Positions 15,966 through 25,825 are shown, counted from the stretch's first letter. The stretch is DNA of 64,000 bases from Ga0077555 sp041397775 (GCA_041397775.1 JAWKWB010000002.1:124001-188000); one strand, 5' to 3'. Notes: generated from the letters alone by a model not told the origin. Made by a program: numbers and translations.

Positions 15966-17528
15966 TCAGCCCGGCGTATCGTCGTCCCAGGCGCTGATAT
16001 CGTCGTTGCCGATGTAGTCGGGATCGCGCCAGCCGTTTTCGTCGTAGTCGGCCATGCACGCCTCGGCGAAGTCCGTCATCTGCCCGAGCGTCCCGTTGCC
16101 CTGTGCGAGCTGCAACGGGAACATGCGGATCAGCTCGTAATTGCCCGCGTAGTTCATTTCGTAGAGTTCGTGCCGGGCGCCGAACTCCGTGCCGATGGCG
16201 TCCCACAGCAGCTTCATTGTCTTGATGCGCGCCTTGTAGTCGATGCCGTTCGAGCCGCGCACGTAGCGCGCCAGATACTTGTCGATCTCGGGATTCTTGA
16301 AGTCGCGCACGTGGCTCGGCAGGTAGATCAGCCCCGAGGACACGACCTTCTCCACGATGTTGCGCACGGCCGGGTAGGCTTCCGTGGCAAACAGCCGATA
16401 GGCCGACGAAGCGCGCACCGAGGGCAGGACGCAGCCGTCGACCCAGGCATCCGGGGTGCCCGCCATGGCGTCGGTCAATGCCCAGAAGAGATTGCGCCAG
16501 CCGATCACCTCGCCGATCTGCACCTGCGTCGCGCGCATCGAATAGGTGCCGGTCGCCTGCGTGGCCTTGACCAGCAGTCCGGCGATGAAATCGAGCTTCA
16601 CGGCGAGCCGCGTGCAGCCCTGCATCGTGAAGCCGTTGACGAACCCCGACTTGGGATAGAACGCCTTGAGGCGCTCCACGTCGCGGTGAATGAAGACGTT
16701 CTCCCAGGGGATGAAGGCGTTGTCGAAGAGGATGATGGCGTCGTTCTCGTCGTAGCGGCTCGTCAGCGGGTAGTCCCAGGGCGAGCCCATCTTTCCCGCC
16801 GTCATCTCGTAGGAGGGCCGGCAGATCAGCTTGATGCCCGGCGTATCCATCGGCGCCATGAACATCACGACCATGCCGGGATCGTTGATCTCCTGCCCCA
16901 TGTTCTGGCCGAGGAAATTATAGTGCGTCAGCGCCGAGTTGGTGGCCACCACCTTGGCGCCCGACACGTAGATGCCCGCATCGGTCTCCTTCTGGATGGT
17001 GATGTAGACGTCCTTGACGGAATCGGCGGGCTTGTCGCGGTCGATGGGCGGATTGACGAGCGCGTGATTGACGTAAGGCACCGTCTCCTGGGCGAGCTTG
17101 TGCCAGGCCCGCGCATTGCCGGCGAACCGGCCGTAGAAGTCTGCGTTGGCCCCGAGCGTGTTCAGGAAGGCGGCCTTGTAGTCGGGACTGCGGCCCATCC
17201 AGCCGTACGTGATGCGCGCCCACTGGGCGATGGCGTCGCGTTGGCCGATCAGCTCATCGCGCGATCGGGCGGCCTTGAAGAAGCGATGCGTATAGCCGCC
17301 GTTCCCCGTGTCGGTTTCCGTCGTCAGCACCGCCTTGGTCTTCTCCGCATGCAGCGCATCGTAGAGCTTGGCAATGGAGCGCGCGGCATTGCGGAAGGCG
17401 GGGTGCTGCGTGACGTCCTTCACCCGCTCTCCGTAGATGTAGACCTCCCGGCCGTCGCGGAGCGATTCCAGGAATTCCGCGCCCGTATAGGGCCGGCGCT
17501 TGCCTTCGAGAAGTTTCTCGGGTGCCAT
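15966..17528 (-). CDS. 4-hydroxyphenylacetate 3-monooxygenase, oxygenase component (HpaB/PvcC family)
   Basis: A 520-residue flavin-dependent hydroxylase of the two-component HpaB family, the same length as E. coli HpaB. It shows YTGAEFLESLRDGREVYIYG at the start, ITYGWMGRSPDYKAAF, the FAD-site segment TNSALTHYNFLGQN, VMFMAPMDTPGIKLICRPSY, and a C-terminal LFATEAYPAVRNIVEKVVSS. Such enzymes hydroxylate phenols ortho to the hydroxyl using FADH2 from a separate reductase (HpaC). No reductase gene is nearby, so it would have to use one encoded elsewhere. Substrate could be 4-hydroxyphenylacetate or another phenol or chlorophenol. ATG 17528 follows GGGGAGAG. Confidence 0.9.
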   Translation of the reverse strand: MAPEKLLEGKRRPYTGAEFLESLRDGREVYIYGERVKDVTQHPAFRNAARSIAKLYDALHAEKTKAVLTTETDTGNGGYTHRFFKAARSRDELIGQRDAIAQWARITYGWMGRSPDYKAAFLNTLGANADFYGRFAGNARAWHKLAQETVPYVNHALVNPPIDRDKPADSVKDVYITIQKETDAGIYVSGAKVVATNSALTHYNFLGQNMGQEINDPGMVVMFMAPMDTPGIKLICRPSYEMTAGKMGSPWDYPLTSRYDENDAIILFDNAFIPWENVFIHRDVERLKAFYPKSGFVNGFTMQGCTRLAVKLDFIAGLLVKATQATGTYSMRATQVQIGEVIGWRNLFWALTDAMAGTPDAWVDGCVLPSVRASSAYRLFATEAYPAVRNIVEKVVSSGLIYLPSHVRDFKNPEIDKYLARYVRGSNGIDYKARIKTMKLLWDAIGTEFGARHELYEMNYAGNYELIRMFPLQLAQGNGTLGQMTDFAEACMADYDENGWRDPDYIGNDDISAWDDDTPG

Positions 17529-17636
17529 GCTCTCTCCCCAGGGATTGTCGCGCGATCTGTGCGATCGTCTTGTTTTTTGCGCCCCGCCGCGCCCCGATGT
17601 GCCGGGTTGCCGCCGGGGCGACGAGCGTTCGGCGGC

Positions 17637-17903
17637 TCAGGCGCGCCGCCGCATGCCGAACAGGCGTTGGAACAGCGTGCCGCCCGTTCGTCCCAGCCCC
17701 GCGAAATAGGCGATGACGAGAACGAAGAGGGCGAGCGCCGGCAACCCTTCGAGCTTGAAGCTGACGCCATCGCCGGCGCCGACGGCACCACCGCCGGTGA
17801 AGGCCTGGATGGCGAGGCCACCCGCGAAGAAGATCAGGAGGAAATCGAGAATGCCGGCGATAGCCCGTTTCCAGAACGGTTGTGGGGGGTCGTAATCAGC
17901 CAT
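17637..17903 (-). CDS. RDD-like small membrane protein
   Basis: An 88-residue protein with two membrane segments: FWKRAIAGILDFLLIFFAGG carries the Arg and Asp of the RDD signature, and LPALALFVLVIAYFAGLG is the second helix. The C-terminal GTLFQRLFGMRRR resembles the closing motif of RDD proteins. It is shorter than classical RDD proteins (about 150). Function unknown. GGGAGG precedes the ATG. Confidence 0.75.
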   Translation of the reverse strand: MADYDPPQPFWKRAIAGILDFLLIFFAGGLAIQAFTGGGAVGAGDGVSFKLEGLPALALFVLVIAYFAGLGRTGGTLFQRLFGMRRRA

Positions 17904-18038
17904 GTGCGCCTCCCTGGCGACCGAGCCCAGGCTTGGAAACTGAGCATAAGCAGCCCCGGCACACAAGCTGGCTGTGGGCACACCGAAACGATCGCAGGAT
18001 CGGCCCCAGGCACGAGCGGCAGGCAGACGCCAGATGCG

Positions 18039-18536
18039 CTATGCGAGGCCCGCCACCTGGCGCAACATGGCAAGGGCCGCCTCCACCGTCGCTCGCCGCA
18101 CCGCACTGCGGCCGATGTCGCCGAAGCGGCACTCCCGGTGCAAGGGGGGATGGCCCTTGCGTTGCGCCGCGATGTGGACGAGCCCCACGGGCTTCGCTGC
18201 CGTGCCGCCGCCGGGACCTGCCACGCCCGTCACCGCAACGGCGAGGTCGGCGCGCGAATGCGCGAGCGCGCCAGCGGCCATGGCGAGCGCGACCTCGCGG
18301 CTCACCGCGCCGAGTGCGTCGATCACCGTGGCATCGACACCCAGCATCTCCGCCTTCGCCTCGTTCGTATAGGTGACGAAGCCGCGATCCACGACGCGGG
18401 AGGAGCCGGGCACCTCGGTCAATGCCCCGGCGATGAGGCCGCCCGTACAACTCTCCGCGGTGGCCACCATGAGACCGGCTTCTGTCAAATCCTGGATGAG
18501 GGCGGTCGCCGTGGCGACGATGGCGTCGGGAAGCAT
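18039..18536 (-). CDS. pncC: CinA C-terminal family nicotinamide-nucleotide amidohydrolase
   Basis: A 165-residue stand-alone CinA C-terminal domain. VATAESCTGGLIAGALTEVP holds the catalytic serine region, VDRGFVTYTNEAKAEMLGV and LAVAVTGVAGPGGGTAAKPV follow in the family order. PncC converts nicotinamide mononucleotide to nicotinate mononucleotide in NAD recycling. GAGGAA lies upstream of ATG 18536. It is divergent from gnd. Confidence 0.9.
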   Translation of the reverse strand: MLPDAIVATATALIQDLTEAGLMVATAESCTGGLIAGALTEVPGSSRVVDRGFVTYTNEAKAEMLGVDATVIDALGAVSREVALAMAAGALAHSRADLAVAVTGVAGPGGGTAAKPVGLVHIAAQRKGHPPLHRECRFGDIGRSAVRRATVEAALAMLRQVAGLA

Positions 18537-18723
18537 CGGGCATTCCTCGTGTCACGATTGGGTGGTGCGAGGCTAAGCGGCATCCCGCCCGTTGGGAACC
18601 CACTCCCCACTCCCCACGCCGCTCGTTCCGCACCTGCCGCACCGGCACCGGCCCTGTGCGAGGGCGATGGCCGGGGGCGCCGTTTGCGCATAAGGTCGGT
18701 GCGGCAACGGCGGGAGCGGGTGA

Positions 18724-19707
18724 ATGCAGATCGGACTGGTCGGGCTCGGGCGCATGGGCGCCAACATTGCGCGGCGGCTCATGCGCAGCGGCCATGCAAC
18801 CGTCGTCTTCGATCGCGATCCCGCACCCGGCGCGGCGCTGGCGGCCGAGGGGGCCATGCCCGTGGCAACCCTCGCCGATGTCGTAGCCAGGCTGACGCCG
18901 CCGCGCACGGTCTGGGTGATGCTGCCTGCCGGTCCCGCCACCGAAAGTGCCATTGCCGAGTTGGCGGGCCTTCTGGCGCCCGGCGATACCATCATCGATG
19001 GCGGCAATACCTACTGGAAGGACGATGTGCGCCGGGCGCGCGAACTCGCCGCCAAGGGGCTCCACTATCTGGACGCGGGAACATCCGGCGGCGTCTGGGG
19101 TCTCGAGCGCGGCTATTGCCTGATGATCGGCGGTTCCCCGGAGGTCTTCGCGCGCCACGAACCGATCTTCCAGGCGCTGGCGCCCGGATACGGGGACATT
19201 CCCAGGACCCGCGGCCGCGACGGCCGCACGCCCTCGGCCGAGCAGGGCTACCTGCGCGCGGGCGGCCACGGCGCCGGCCACTTCGTCAAGATGATCCACA
19301 ACGGCATCGAGTACGGCATGATGCAGGCGATCGCGGAAGGCCTCGACATTCTACAGCACGCAGGCTCGCAGCGGTTGCCCGAGGAGCATCGCCTCGACCT
19401 CGACGTCGCCGATATCACCGAGCTGTGGCGGCGCGGCAGCGTCATCACCTCGTGGCTGCTCGACCTGACGGCGCAAGCCCTGGCGCGCGATCCCGAGCTT
19501 GCCACCTACAGCGGCCACGTCGAAGATTCCGGCGAAGGCCGCTGGACGGTGCAGGCCGCCATCGAGGAGGCCGTTCCCGCCGAGGTGCTGACGAGCGCGC
19601 TCTATACGCGCTTTCGCTCTCGCCAGGATCATACCTTTGCCGAGAAGGTGCTCTCGGCCATGCGCCAGGGCTTCGGCGGGCACGTCGAGCCGGACACGAA
19701 ATCCTGA
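18724..19707 (+). CDS. gnd: 6-phosphogluconate dehydrogenase, decarboxylating (short Gnd form)
   Basis: A 327-residue enzyme of the short Gnd type (compare about 470 in E. coli). MQIGLVGLGRMGANIARRLM is the NADP/NAD Rossmann motif, DAGTSGGVWGLERGYCLMIG is the substrate loop, and HFVKMIHNGIEYGMMQAIAE holds the catalytic lysine. It oxidises and decarboxylates 6-phosphogluconate to ribulose 5-phosphate. Short forms are often NAD-preferring; that is family knowledge, not seen here. gntK follows 14 bases later, making a gluconate-to-pentose-phosphate operon. Confidence 0.94.
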   Translation: MQIGLVGLGRMGANIARRLMRSGHATVVFDRDPAPGAALAAEGAMPVATLADVVARLTPPRTVWVMLPAGPATESAIAELAGLLAPGDTIIDGGNTYWKDDVRRARELAAKGLHYLDAGTSGGVWGLERGYCLMIGGSPEVFARHEPIFQALAPGYGDIPRTRGRDGRTPSAEQGYLRAGGHGAGHFVKMIHNGIEYGMMQAIAEGLDILQHAGSQRLPEEHRLDLDVADITELWRRGSVITSWLLDLTAQALARDPELATYSGHVEDSGEGRWTVQAAIEEAVPAEVLTSALYTRFRSRQDHTFAEKVLSAMRQGFGGHVEPDTKS

Positions 19708-19721
19708 AGGTAGGCGCTGCC

Positions 19722-20285
19722 ATGCCGACCAGCCACACGAGGAACAGAGCCGAGATCCTGCCGCCGCGCGTCATCGTGGTCATGGGGGTCTCGTGTTGCG
19801 GCAAGAGCACCACGGGCCGCTATCTGTCCCGAATGATGGGGTGGCCGTTCCGCGATGCCGATACGTTCCATCCTGCCGCCAACATCGAGAAGATGTCGCG
19901 CGGCGAGCCCCTGACCGACGATGACCGCTGGCCGTGGCTGGCCGCGATCGCAGCGTGGATCGATGCCCATCGCAGTGCGGGCAGTTCGGCCATAGTGACG
20001 TGCTCGGCGCTGCGGCGGGCCTACCGTGACGTGTTGATCGGTGAGCGTGCCGACGTGGGGCTCGTCTATCTCCGGGGCAGCTTTGCGCTCCTCAGCGGGC
20101 GCATCGGGCGACGCAAGAACCATTTCATGCCGCCGGCCCTCCTGAAGAGCCAGTTCGCCACGCTCGAGGAGCCCGCTGCCGACGAGCGCGCGCTGGTCGT
20201 ATCGGTCACCCGCCCACCCAAGGTCGTGGCGCGCACGATCATCGAGGCGTTCGCCTTGACACCGCGGCGGCACACGGTTTTGTGA
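19722..20285 (+). CDS. gntK: Gluconokinase
   Basis: A 187-residue P-loop kinase. VIVVMGVSCCGKSTTGRYLS is the Walker A region with the GVSxxGKST variant typical of gluconokinase; FRDADTFHPAANIEKMSRGE and PLTDDDRWPWLAAI are diagnostic. GRRKNHFMPPALLKSQFATL is the LID/substrate part. It phosphorylates gluconate to 6-phosphogluconate, the substrate of the preceding enzyme. The first 14 residues precede the conserved core, so a start further in is possible, but no better ribosome site is seen. Confidence 0.94.
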   Translation: MPTSHTRNRAEILPPRVIVVMGVSCCGKSTTGRYLSRMMGWPFRDADTFHPAANIEKMSRGEPLTDDDRWPWLAAIAAWIDAHRSAGSSAIVTCSALRRAYRDVLIGERADVGLVYLRGSFALLSGRIGRRKNHFMPPALLKSQFATLEEPAADERALVVSVTRPPKVVARTIIEAFALTPRRHTVL

Positions 20286-20407
20286 ATGTCCGACGTCGCC
20301 GCAAATTCGGGGAAATTCCGCCTCGATGCCGTAGGATTAATGCAACGGTAGGGCGGCTCGTCTATATCGGTCCCATCGGCGAAATTTGTATTGCGTAGGA
20401 GTGCCTG

Positions 20408-21226
20408 ATGCGGAATTTCCTTACGGCTACGGTCGTAGTTTGCGCCTTCGCGCCGTCAGCGAGGGCCGAGCCCCCGATGTTGACCGCGCCGCCTTCCAAG
20501 ACCGCCGTCGTGGCCTCCGCTGCCGGCGAAGCCGTGAAGGCGACCGACAAGACCGAGCCCGCGCGCGCCGCCTCCGCGACCAAGGTCGTCGGGCAAGCCG
20601 CAGCGCCCGTCGTCGCGGCTCCCGTGAAGGCTGCGCCGCCGCCGCCGAGCATCGTCGCCCGCATCGATCTCTCGACACAACGCATGGACGTGAGCGTCGG
20701 AGGCGACACCGCCCATTCCTGGGCCATCTCGTCGGGGCGTTCGGGCTACCTGACGCCGACGGGCAAGTTCGGCATCCAGCGCATGCACAAGATGTGGTAC
20801 TCGCGCAAATACGACGATGCGCCGATGCCACACGCCGTCTTCTTCAATGGCGGCATCGCGGTGCACGGCACCAGCAGCACCGGCATGCTCGGCCGCCCCG
20901 CATCGCACGGCTGCATCCGACTGGCCCCCAAGAACGCGGCCGAGTTCTATTCGCTCGTGCGCAGGCACGGCAAATCCAACGTGCGCATCGAAGTCGTCGG
21001 CAAGACCCCGGCGCGCAGCTATGCGGAGCGCGGCGGCAGCGACCGCAATCGTGGCCGTGTGGCCGAGGAACGACGTGTGCGTCGCGGCCCCATGACCAAC
21101 GGCTGGGGCAGCGCGCCTTTCGGCGGCACGCCGTTTTCCGGCGCCATCTACATCGATCGCTCGAGCCCGTACTACGGGCGTCGCAGCTTCGTGCAGAACG
21201 GCGTTCGCTACGTGCGCGTTCGCTGA
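20408..21226 (+). CDS. L,D-transpeptidase (YkuD domain), exported
   Basis: A 272-residue periplasmic protein. Signal peptide at residues 1-20 (FLTATVVVCAFAPSARA), an Ala/Pro-rich linker, then a YkuD domain at about 80-200 with the histidine in GGIAVHGTSSTGM and the catalytic cysteine in RPASHGCIRLAPKNAAEF. It forms 3-3 cross-links or anchors proteins to peptidoglycan. The tail (after 200) is Arg/Gly-rich. TAGGAG precedes the ATG. Confidence 0.92.
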   Translation: MRNFLTATVVVCAFAPSARAEPPMLTAPPSKTAVVASAAGEAVKATDKTEPARAASATKVVGQAAAPVVAAPVKAAPPPPSIVARIDLSTQRMDVSVGGDTAHSWAISSGRSGYLTPTGKFGIQRMHKMWYSRKYDDAPMPHAVFFNGGIAVHGTSSTGMLGRPASHGCIRLAPKNAAEFYSLVRRHGKSNVRIEVVGKTPARSYAERGGSDRNRGRVAEERRVRRGPMTNGWGSAPFGGTPFSGAIYIDRSSPYYGRRSFVQNGVRYVRVR

Positions 21227-21327
21227 TCGCGCACGAATTGGGCGTCCGTCGCCAATCTTGTCGGCGTTACAATTGCGGGGGAAGCTGCTAGGAGGGTGGC
21301 GAAACTCGAGCTTGGATCGCTTGCGAC

Positions 21328-22560
21328 ATGATGCGACGCACGACCCCGGCGTGGCGCGGCCACGTGATTGGACTACTTGCACTTTCCCTTGGTGTTGTCG
21401 GCGCGGGCTGCGACAGGCCCGCCGCTGGAACGGCGAAGGGCGGGCCACCGCCTGCCCCGCCCAAGCCACCGCTCGTCACCGTCGGCAAGCCTCTGATCGA
21501 GGATCTGATCGAATGGGACGAATACACCGCGCGCTTCGAAGCCTTCGCACAGGTGGACGTGCGCGCGCGCGTCTCGGGCTACCTCACCAAAGTCGCGTTC
21601 ACGGACGGGCAGGACGTCAAGCCTGGCGAACTCCTGTTCCAGATCGACAAGCGGCCCTTCGAGCGCGCGGTTGAACAGGCCCGCGCCGAGATGGAGCAGG
21701 CCCGGACCAAGGCCGAGAACGCCAAGCTCGATGTCGAGCGCGGGCGCCCGCTGATGGAGCGGCGGGTGATGTCGGAGAAGGTCTTCGACGATCGCTCCAA
21801 CGTCCTGCGCGAGGCGGAGGCCGCCATCAAGGTGGCCGAGGCGAAGGTCGCGACCGCCGAGCTCGACCTGTCCTTCACCACGATGGTCGCCCCGATCGAG
21901 GGGCGGATCGGCCGATCCCTGGTGACGCCGGGCAACTGGGTCTCGGCCGGCTCGGCGGCCAATGCGACCCTGCTCACGACCATCGTCACGCAGAACCCGA
22001 TCGCGGTCTATTTCGACATCAGCGAAAGCAACTACCTGAAATACAGGCGCCTGGCCGATGCCAGCAACGGCGCCAGTGGCGCGGCGACCGGCGCGCGGGT
22101 CGAATTGGCGATGTCCGACGAGCGCACGTTCGCCCACGCCGGTACGCTGGACTTCATCGACAATCGCCTGGATGCCGGCACGGCGACGATGCGCGCACGC
22201 GCACGGTTCGACAATGCCCGCGGCCTGTTTTCGCCGGGCATGTTCGCGCGCGTGCGGGTGGCGGCGACGCCCAAGCGGCCGACGATGCTTCTGCCCGACG
22301 CCGCCATCGGCACCGATCAGGCCAGCAAGTTCGTGCTCGTGGTTTCAGCCGACGGCACCGTATCGCGGCGCGTCGTCAAGCTTGGCCCCCTGCACGGCGG
22401 CCTTCGGGTGGTGCGCGAGGGTATCGCGGCATCCGACGCGGTCGTCACGAACGGACTGATGCGGGCGCGGCCGGGTGCCAAGGTGACGCCGAAACTCGAG
22501 CCGATCACGCTGGCCAAGGACAAGGCGGCGGCGGCTCCCTCAGCGGCCGCCAAGAAGTAA
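21328..22560 (+). CDS. RND efflux periplasmic adaptor (membrane fusion protein), lipoprotein
   Basis: A 410-residue AcrA/MexA-type adaptor. The N terminus ends in a lipobox, GVVGAGC, with Cys28 the acylated residue. QVDVRARVSGYLTKVAFTDG and GELLFQIDKRPFERAVEQAR form the lipoyl and hairpin start; TTMVAPIEGRIGRSLVTPGN closes the lipoyl domain; FSPGMFARVRVAATPKR lies in the beta-barrel. It bridges the inner-membrane pump to an outer-membrane channel. A good ribosome site (AGGAGG at 21290-21295) is too distant from the ATG, so the start is less certain. Confidence 0.92.
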   Translation: MMRRTTPAWRGHVIGLLALSLGVVGAGCDRPAAGTAKGGPPPAPPKPPLVTVGKPLIEDLIEWDEYTARFEAFAQVDVRARVSGYLTKVAFTDGQDVKPGELLFQIDKRPFERAVEQARAEMEQARTKAENAKLDVERGRPLMERRVMSEKVFDDRSNVLREAEAAIKVAEAKVATAELDLSFTTMVAPIEGRIGRSLVTPGNWVSAGSAANATLLTTIVTQNPIAVYFDISESNYLKYRRLADASNGASGAATGARVELAMSDERTFAHAGTLDFIDNRLDAGTATMRARARFDNARGLFSPGMFARVRVAATPKRPTMLLPDAAIGTDQASKFVLVVSADGTVSRRVVKLGPLHGGLRVVREGIAASDAVVTNGLMRARPGAKVTPKLEPITLAKDKAAAAPSAAAKK

Positions 22561-22603
22561 GGCGCGCACGAACTCGACACACTCTGCTTCAACGAGGTCG
22601 GCC

Positions 22604-25600
22604 ATGCGGCTCTCGCGTTTCTTCATCGACCGTCCGATCTTCGCCGCGGTCGTGTCACTGTTCGTGACCATCATCGGTGCCATCTCGTACACGGGGCTCG
22701 CGGTCACGCAGTTCCCGGAGATCACACCACCCACGATCACGGTTTCGGCGAGCTATCCCGGTGCCAGTGCGCAGACCATCGCCGATACGGTCGCCGCCGT
22801 CATCGAGCAGGAGGTGAACGGTGTCGACGGGATGCTCTACATGTATTCCCAGTCGACGGCCGACGGCTCCATGAGCCTCACCGTGACGTTCGAGATCGGC
22901 TACGACATCGACAAGGCGCAGGTGCTGGTCCAGAACCGCGTCGCCTCGGCGGAGCCGCGCTTGCCCGACGAGGTTCGCCGCAGCGGCGTGACGGTCCGCA
23001 AGAACTCGCCGGATCTGCTGCTCGTCGTGCACATGGTGTCGCCCGACAAGTCCTACGATCAGGTCTACATCTCCAACTACGCGCTGTTGAACGTGCGCGA
23101 CGTGCTCTCCCGAATCGAGGGCGTGGGCTCGGTGTTCGCCTTCGGCGCGCGTGAGTATGCCATGCGCGTGTGGCTCGATCCCGAGCGGATCGCGTCGCTG
23201 GGCATGTCGGCCGAGGAGGTGGTCACGGCCTTGCGCCAGCAGAACGTGCAGGTGGCCGGTGGTTCCATCGGCGAGCCGCCCATCGAGCAGCGCGGCGCCT
23301 TCCAGCAGACCTTGCAACTCAAGGGCCGCCTGCGCGAGCCGGGCGAGTTCGACAACATCGTCATCAAGAGCACGGCGGACGGTCGCACCGTGCGCCTGCG
23401 CGACGTGGCCCGTACCGAGCTTGGCGCGCAGAGCTACAACACCTATGGCTACCAGGATCGCAACCCCGCCACGGTGCTCGTGGTCACCCAGCAGCCCGGC
23501 AGCGACGCGCTGAAGACGGCGCACGCGATCAAGGCCGCGATGAAGGAGTTGGCCGGGCGCTTCCCGCCGGGCCTGGAGTACCGCATCGTCTACAACCCGA
23601 CCGAGTTCATCGAGGTTTCGATCCGCGAGCTCAACAAGACGATCATCGAGGCCGTGGCCCTCGTCGTGCTCGTCATCCTGCTGTTCCTGCAGACCTGGCG
23701 CGCCACCATCATTCCCGTCGTCGCCGTGCCGATCTCGCTCATCGGCACATGTTCCCTGATGCTGGCGCTGGGCTACTCCATCAACTCGCTGACGTTGTTC
23801 GGGCTGGTCCTCGCCGTCGGCATCGTCGTCGACGACGCCATCGTCGTGGTCGAGAATATCGAACGGCGGCTGCGCGAAGGTTTCTCGCCCATCGAGGCGG
23901 CGCGCACGTCGATGGACGAGGTGGGCACCGCGCTCATCGCCATCGCCGTCGTGCTGTCGGCCGTCTTCGTGCCGACCGCCTTCGTCGGCGGTATCACCGG
24001 CGCCTTCTACCGGCAGTTCGCGGTGACGATCGCGACGGCGACCGTGATCTCGGCATTCGTCTCGCTGACGCTGTCGCCGGCGCTTGCCGCCCGCCTCTTC
24101 AAGCCGCACGACGCCGGCCACGCGGATCGGCCTCGCAGCGTTCTGGGCGCGCTGCTGTCGCCGTTCGCGGCATTCTTCCGGGGCTTCAACCGCTTTTTTG
24201 ATTGGCTGTCGCTGGCCTACGCCGGGTTCGCCCTGCGCATCGCGCGCCGGTCCTCCCTCATGCTGCTGGTGTTCGCGGGCCTGGCGGGCTTTGCCGTCTG
24301 GTTCGTGATGCGCACGCCGACGGGCTTCATCCCCGCGACCGACCGCGGCATCGCCATCGTGGCCCTGGCCCTGCCGCCGGGCGCCTCGATCGAGCGGACG
24401 CATGCGGTCATGAAGGAGGTCAACGAGATCATCCTGGCGACGCCCGGCATCGCGCACACCTCCGGCTATGCCGGCCGCTCCGGCGCCACCTTCACGAATG
24501 CGTCGAATGCCGCCGCCATCTTCTGCGTGCTCGAGCCGCACGAGGTGCGCGAGCAGAAGAAACTCACGCTGGAGGCGATCGTCGGCAGTCTCCGCGCCCG
24601 CATCGGCCGTGTGCAGGAAGCCTTCGGTCTCGTGATCGTGCCGCCGGTGGTGCGCGGCATGGGCAATGCGACCGGCTTTTCCATGCGTCTGCAGGATCGC
24701 GCAGGCATCGGCTCGGCCGAGATGTCACGCGTTGCGCAGGGGTTGATCCGTGCGGCCAACGCCACGCCCGGCATCCGCAACACCTTCACCACCTTCCAGA
24801 CCGCGACGCCACAGATCTTCGTCGACGTCGACCGGGACAAGGCGCAGATGCTGCGGGTGCCGCTGTCGAACATCTTCGAGGCCATGCGCATCTACATGGG
24901 CTCTGCCTACGTCAACGACTTCAACATGCTTGGCCGCACCTATCGCGTCACGGCGCAGGCCGACGGCGCCTTCCGCCTCGACCCCGACAACGTCGAGCGC
25001 ATCCGCGTGCGCAACGCCAGCGGCGACATGGTGCCCCTGGGCAGCCTCGTGAAGTTCAACGAGATCGTGGGGCCCGAGCGCGTGCCGCGCTACAACCTGT
25101 TCCCCACCGTCGAGATCATCGGCAATTCCATGCCGGGCATCTCCTCGGGCCAGGCGCTGGAGATCATGAGCGCGGTCGCCGCCCGCGCGTTGCCCGACGG
25201 CGTCACGTTCGAGTGGACCGACCTGTCCTACCAGGAGAAACGAGCCGGGCGCACGGGCTACTTCATCTTCGTGCTGTCGGTGCTGTTCGTGTTCCTGGCG
25301 CTGGCGGCGCAGTACGAGAGCTGGTCGCTGCCGCTGGCCATCATCCTGATCGTGCCGATGTGCCTGCTGTCGGCGACCTTCGGCGTCTGGCTGAACGGGA
25401 CCGACATCAACATCCTCACGCAGATCGCCTTCGTCGTGCTCATCGGCCTCGCCGCCAAGAACGCCATTCTGATCGTGGAATTTGCGCGCCAACTCGAGGA
25501 GCAGGGGCGGGATGCCGTGCAAGCCGCCGTCGAGGCCTGCCGCCTGCGCCTGCGGCCGATCCTGATGACGTCGCTCGCCTTTACGCTGGGCGTCGTGCCG

Positions 25601-25801
25601 CTCTATCTGGCGACGGGGGCGGGTGCGGAAATGCGCCAGGCGCTGGGCATCGCCGTGTTCTGGGGCATGATCGGCGTGACGTTGTTCGGTCTCGTGTTCA
25701 CGCCCGTGTTCTATGTCGCGATCCGCCGCGCACTGGGCGGAGCCGTGGTGCCGCCGGAGACGTTGAACGGGGCGCCCCCGAAGGCCCATCCCGCAGAATA
25801 G
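22604..25801 (+). CDS. RND (HAE1/AcrB-type) multidrug efflux transporter
   Basis: A 1065-residue inner-membrane pump. It opens MRLSRFFIDRPIFAAVVSLF, the standard RND first helix, followed by QFPEITPPTITVSASYPGAS and QVLVQNRVASAEPRLPDEV. TM4 contains GIVVDDAIVVVENIERRLRE with the two proton-relay aspartates. The second half repeats the architecture, with AALAAQYESWSLPLAIILIV and GLAAKNAILIVEFARQLEEQ. Together with the adaptor upstream (43 bases apart) it forms a tripartite pump lacking its own outer-membrane factor. Substrates unknown. Confidence 0.95.
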   Translation: MRLSRFFIDRPIFAAVVSLFVTIIGAISYTGLAVTQFPEITPPTITVSASYPGASAQTIADTVAAVIEQEVNGVDGMLYMYSQSTADGSMSLTVTFEIGYDIDKAQVLVQNRVASAEPRLPDEVRRSGVTVRKNSPDLLLVVHMVSPDKSYDQVYISNYALLNVRDVLSRIEGVGSVFAFGAREYAMRVWLDPERIASLGMSAEEVVTALRQQNVQVAGGSIGEPPIEQRGAFQQTLQLKGRLREPGEFDNIVIKSTADGRTVRLRDVARTELGAQSYNTYGYQDRNPATVLVVTQQPGSDALKTAHAIKAAMKELAGRFPPGLEYRIVYNPTEFIEVSIRELNKTIIEAVALVVLVILLFLQTWRATIIPVVAVPISLIGTCSLMLALGYSINSLTLFGLVLAVGIVVDDAIVVVENIERRLREGFSPIEAARTSMDEVGTALIAIAVVLSAVFVPTAFVGGITGAFYRQFAVTIATATVISAFVSLTLSPALAARLFKPHDAGHADRPRSVLGALLSPFAAFFRGFNRFFDWLSLAYAGFALRIARRSSLMLLVFAGLAGFAVWFVMRTPTGFIPATDRGIAIVALALPPGASIERTHAVMKEVNEIILATPGIAHTSGYAGRSGATFTNASNAAAIFCVLEPHEVREQKKLTLEAIVGSLRARIGRVQEAFGLVIVPPVVRGMGNATGFSMRLQDRAGIGSAEMSRVAQGLIRAANATPGIRNTFTTFQTATPQIFVDVDRDKAQMLRVPLSNIFEAMRIYMGSAYVNDFNMLGRTYRVTAQADGAFRLDPDNVERIRVRNASGDMVPLGSLVKFNEIVGPERVPRYNLFPTVEIIGNSMPGISSGQALEIMSAVAARALPDGVTFEWTDLSYQEKRAGRTGYFIFVLSVLFVFLALAAQYESWSLPLAIILIVPMCLLSATFGVWLNGTDINILTQIAFVVLIGLAAKNAILIVEFARQLEEQGRDAVQAAVEACRLRLRPILMTSLAFTLGVVPLYLATGAGAEMRQALGIAVFWGMIGVTLFGLVFTPVFYVAIRRALGGAVVPPETLNGAPPKAHPAE

Positions 25802-25825
25802 GACGCCCGCGCCTCATCACATCCC

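Noticed and set aside
16170..20285. Open frame of 1371 codons on the plus strand
   Set aside because: Antisense to the HpaB-type gene and others for much of its length; high GC keeps non-coding frames open. Only its last part coincides with gntK, which has its own start.
22655..24541. Open frame of 628 codons opposite the RND transporter
   Set aside because: Complement of a well-conserved gene; composition typical of antisense frames.
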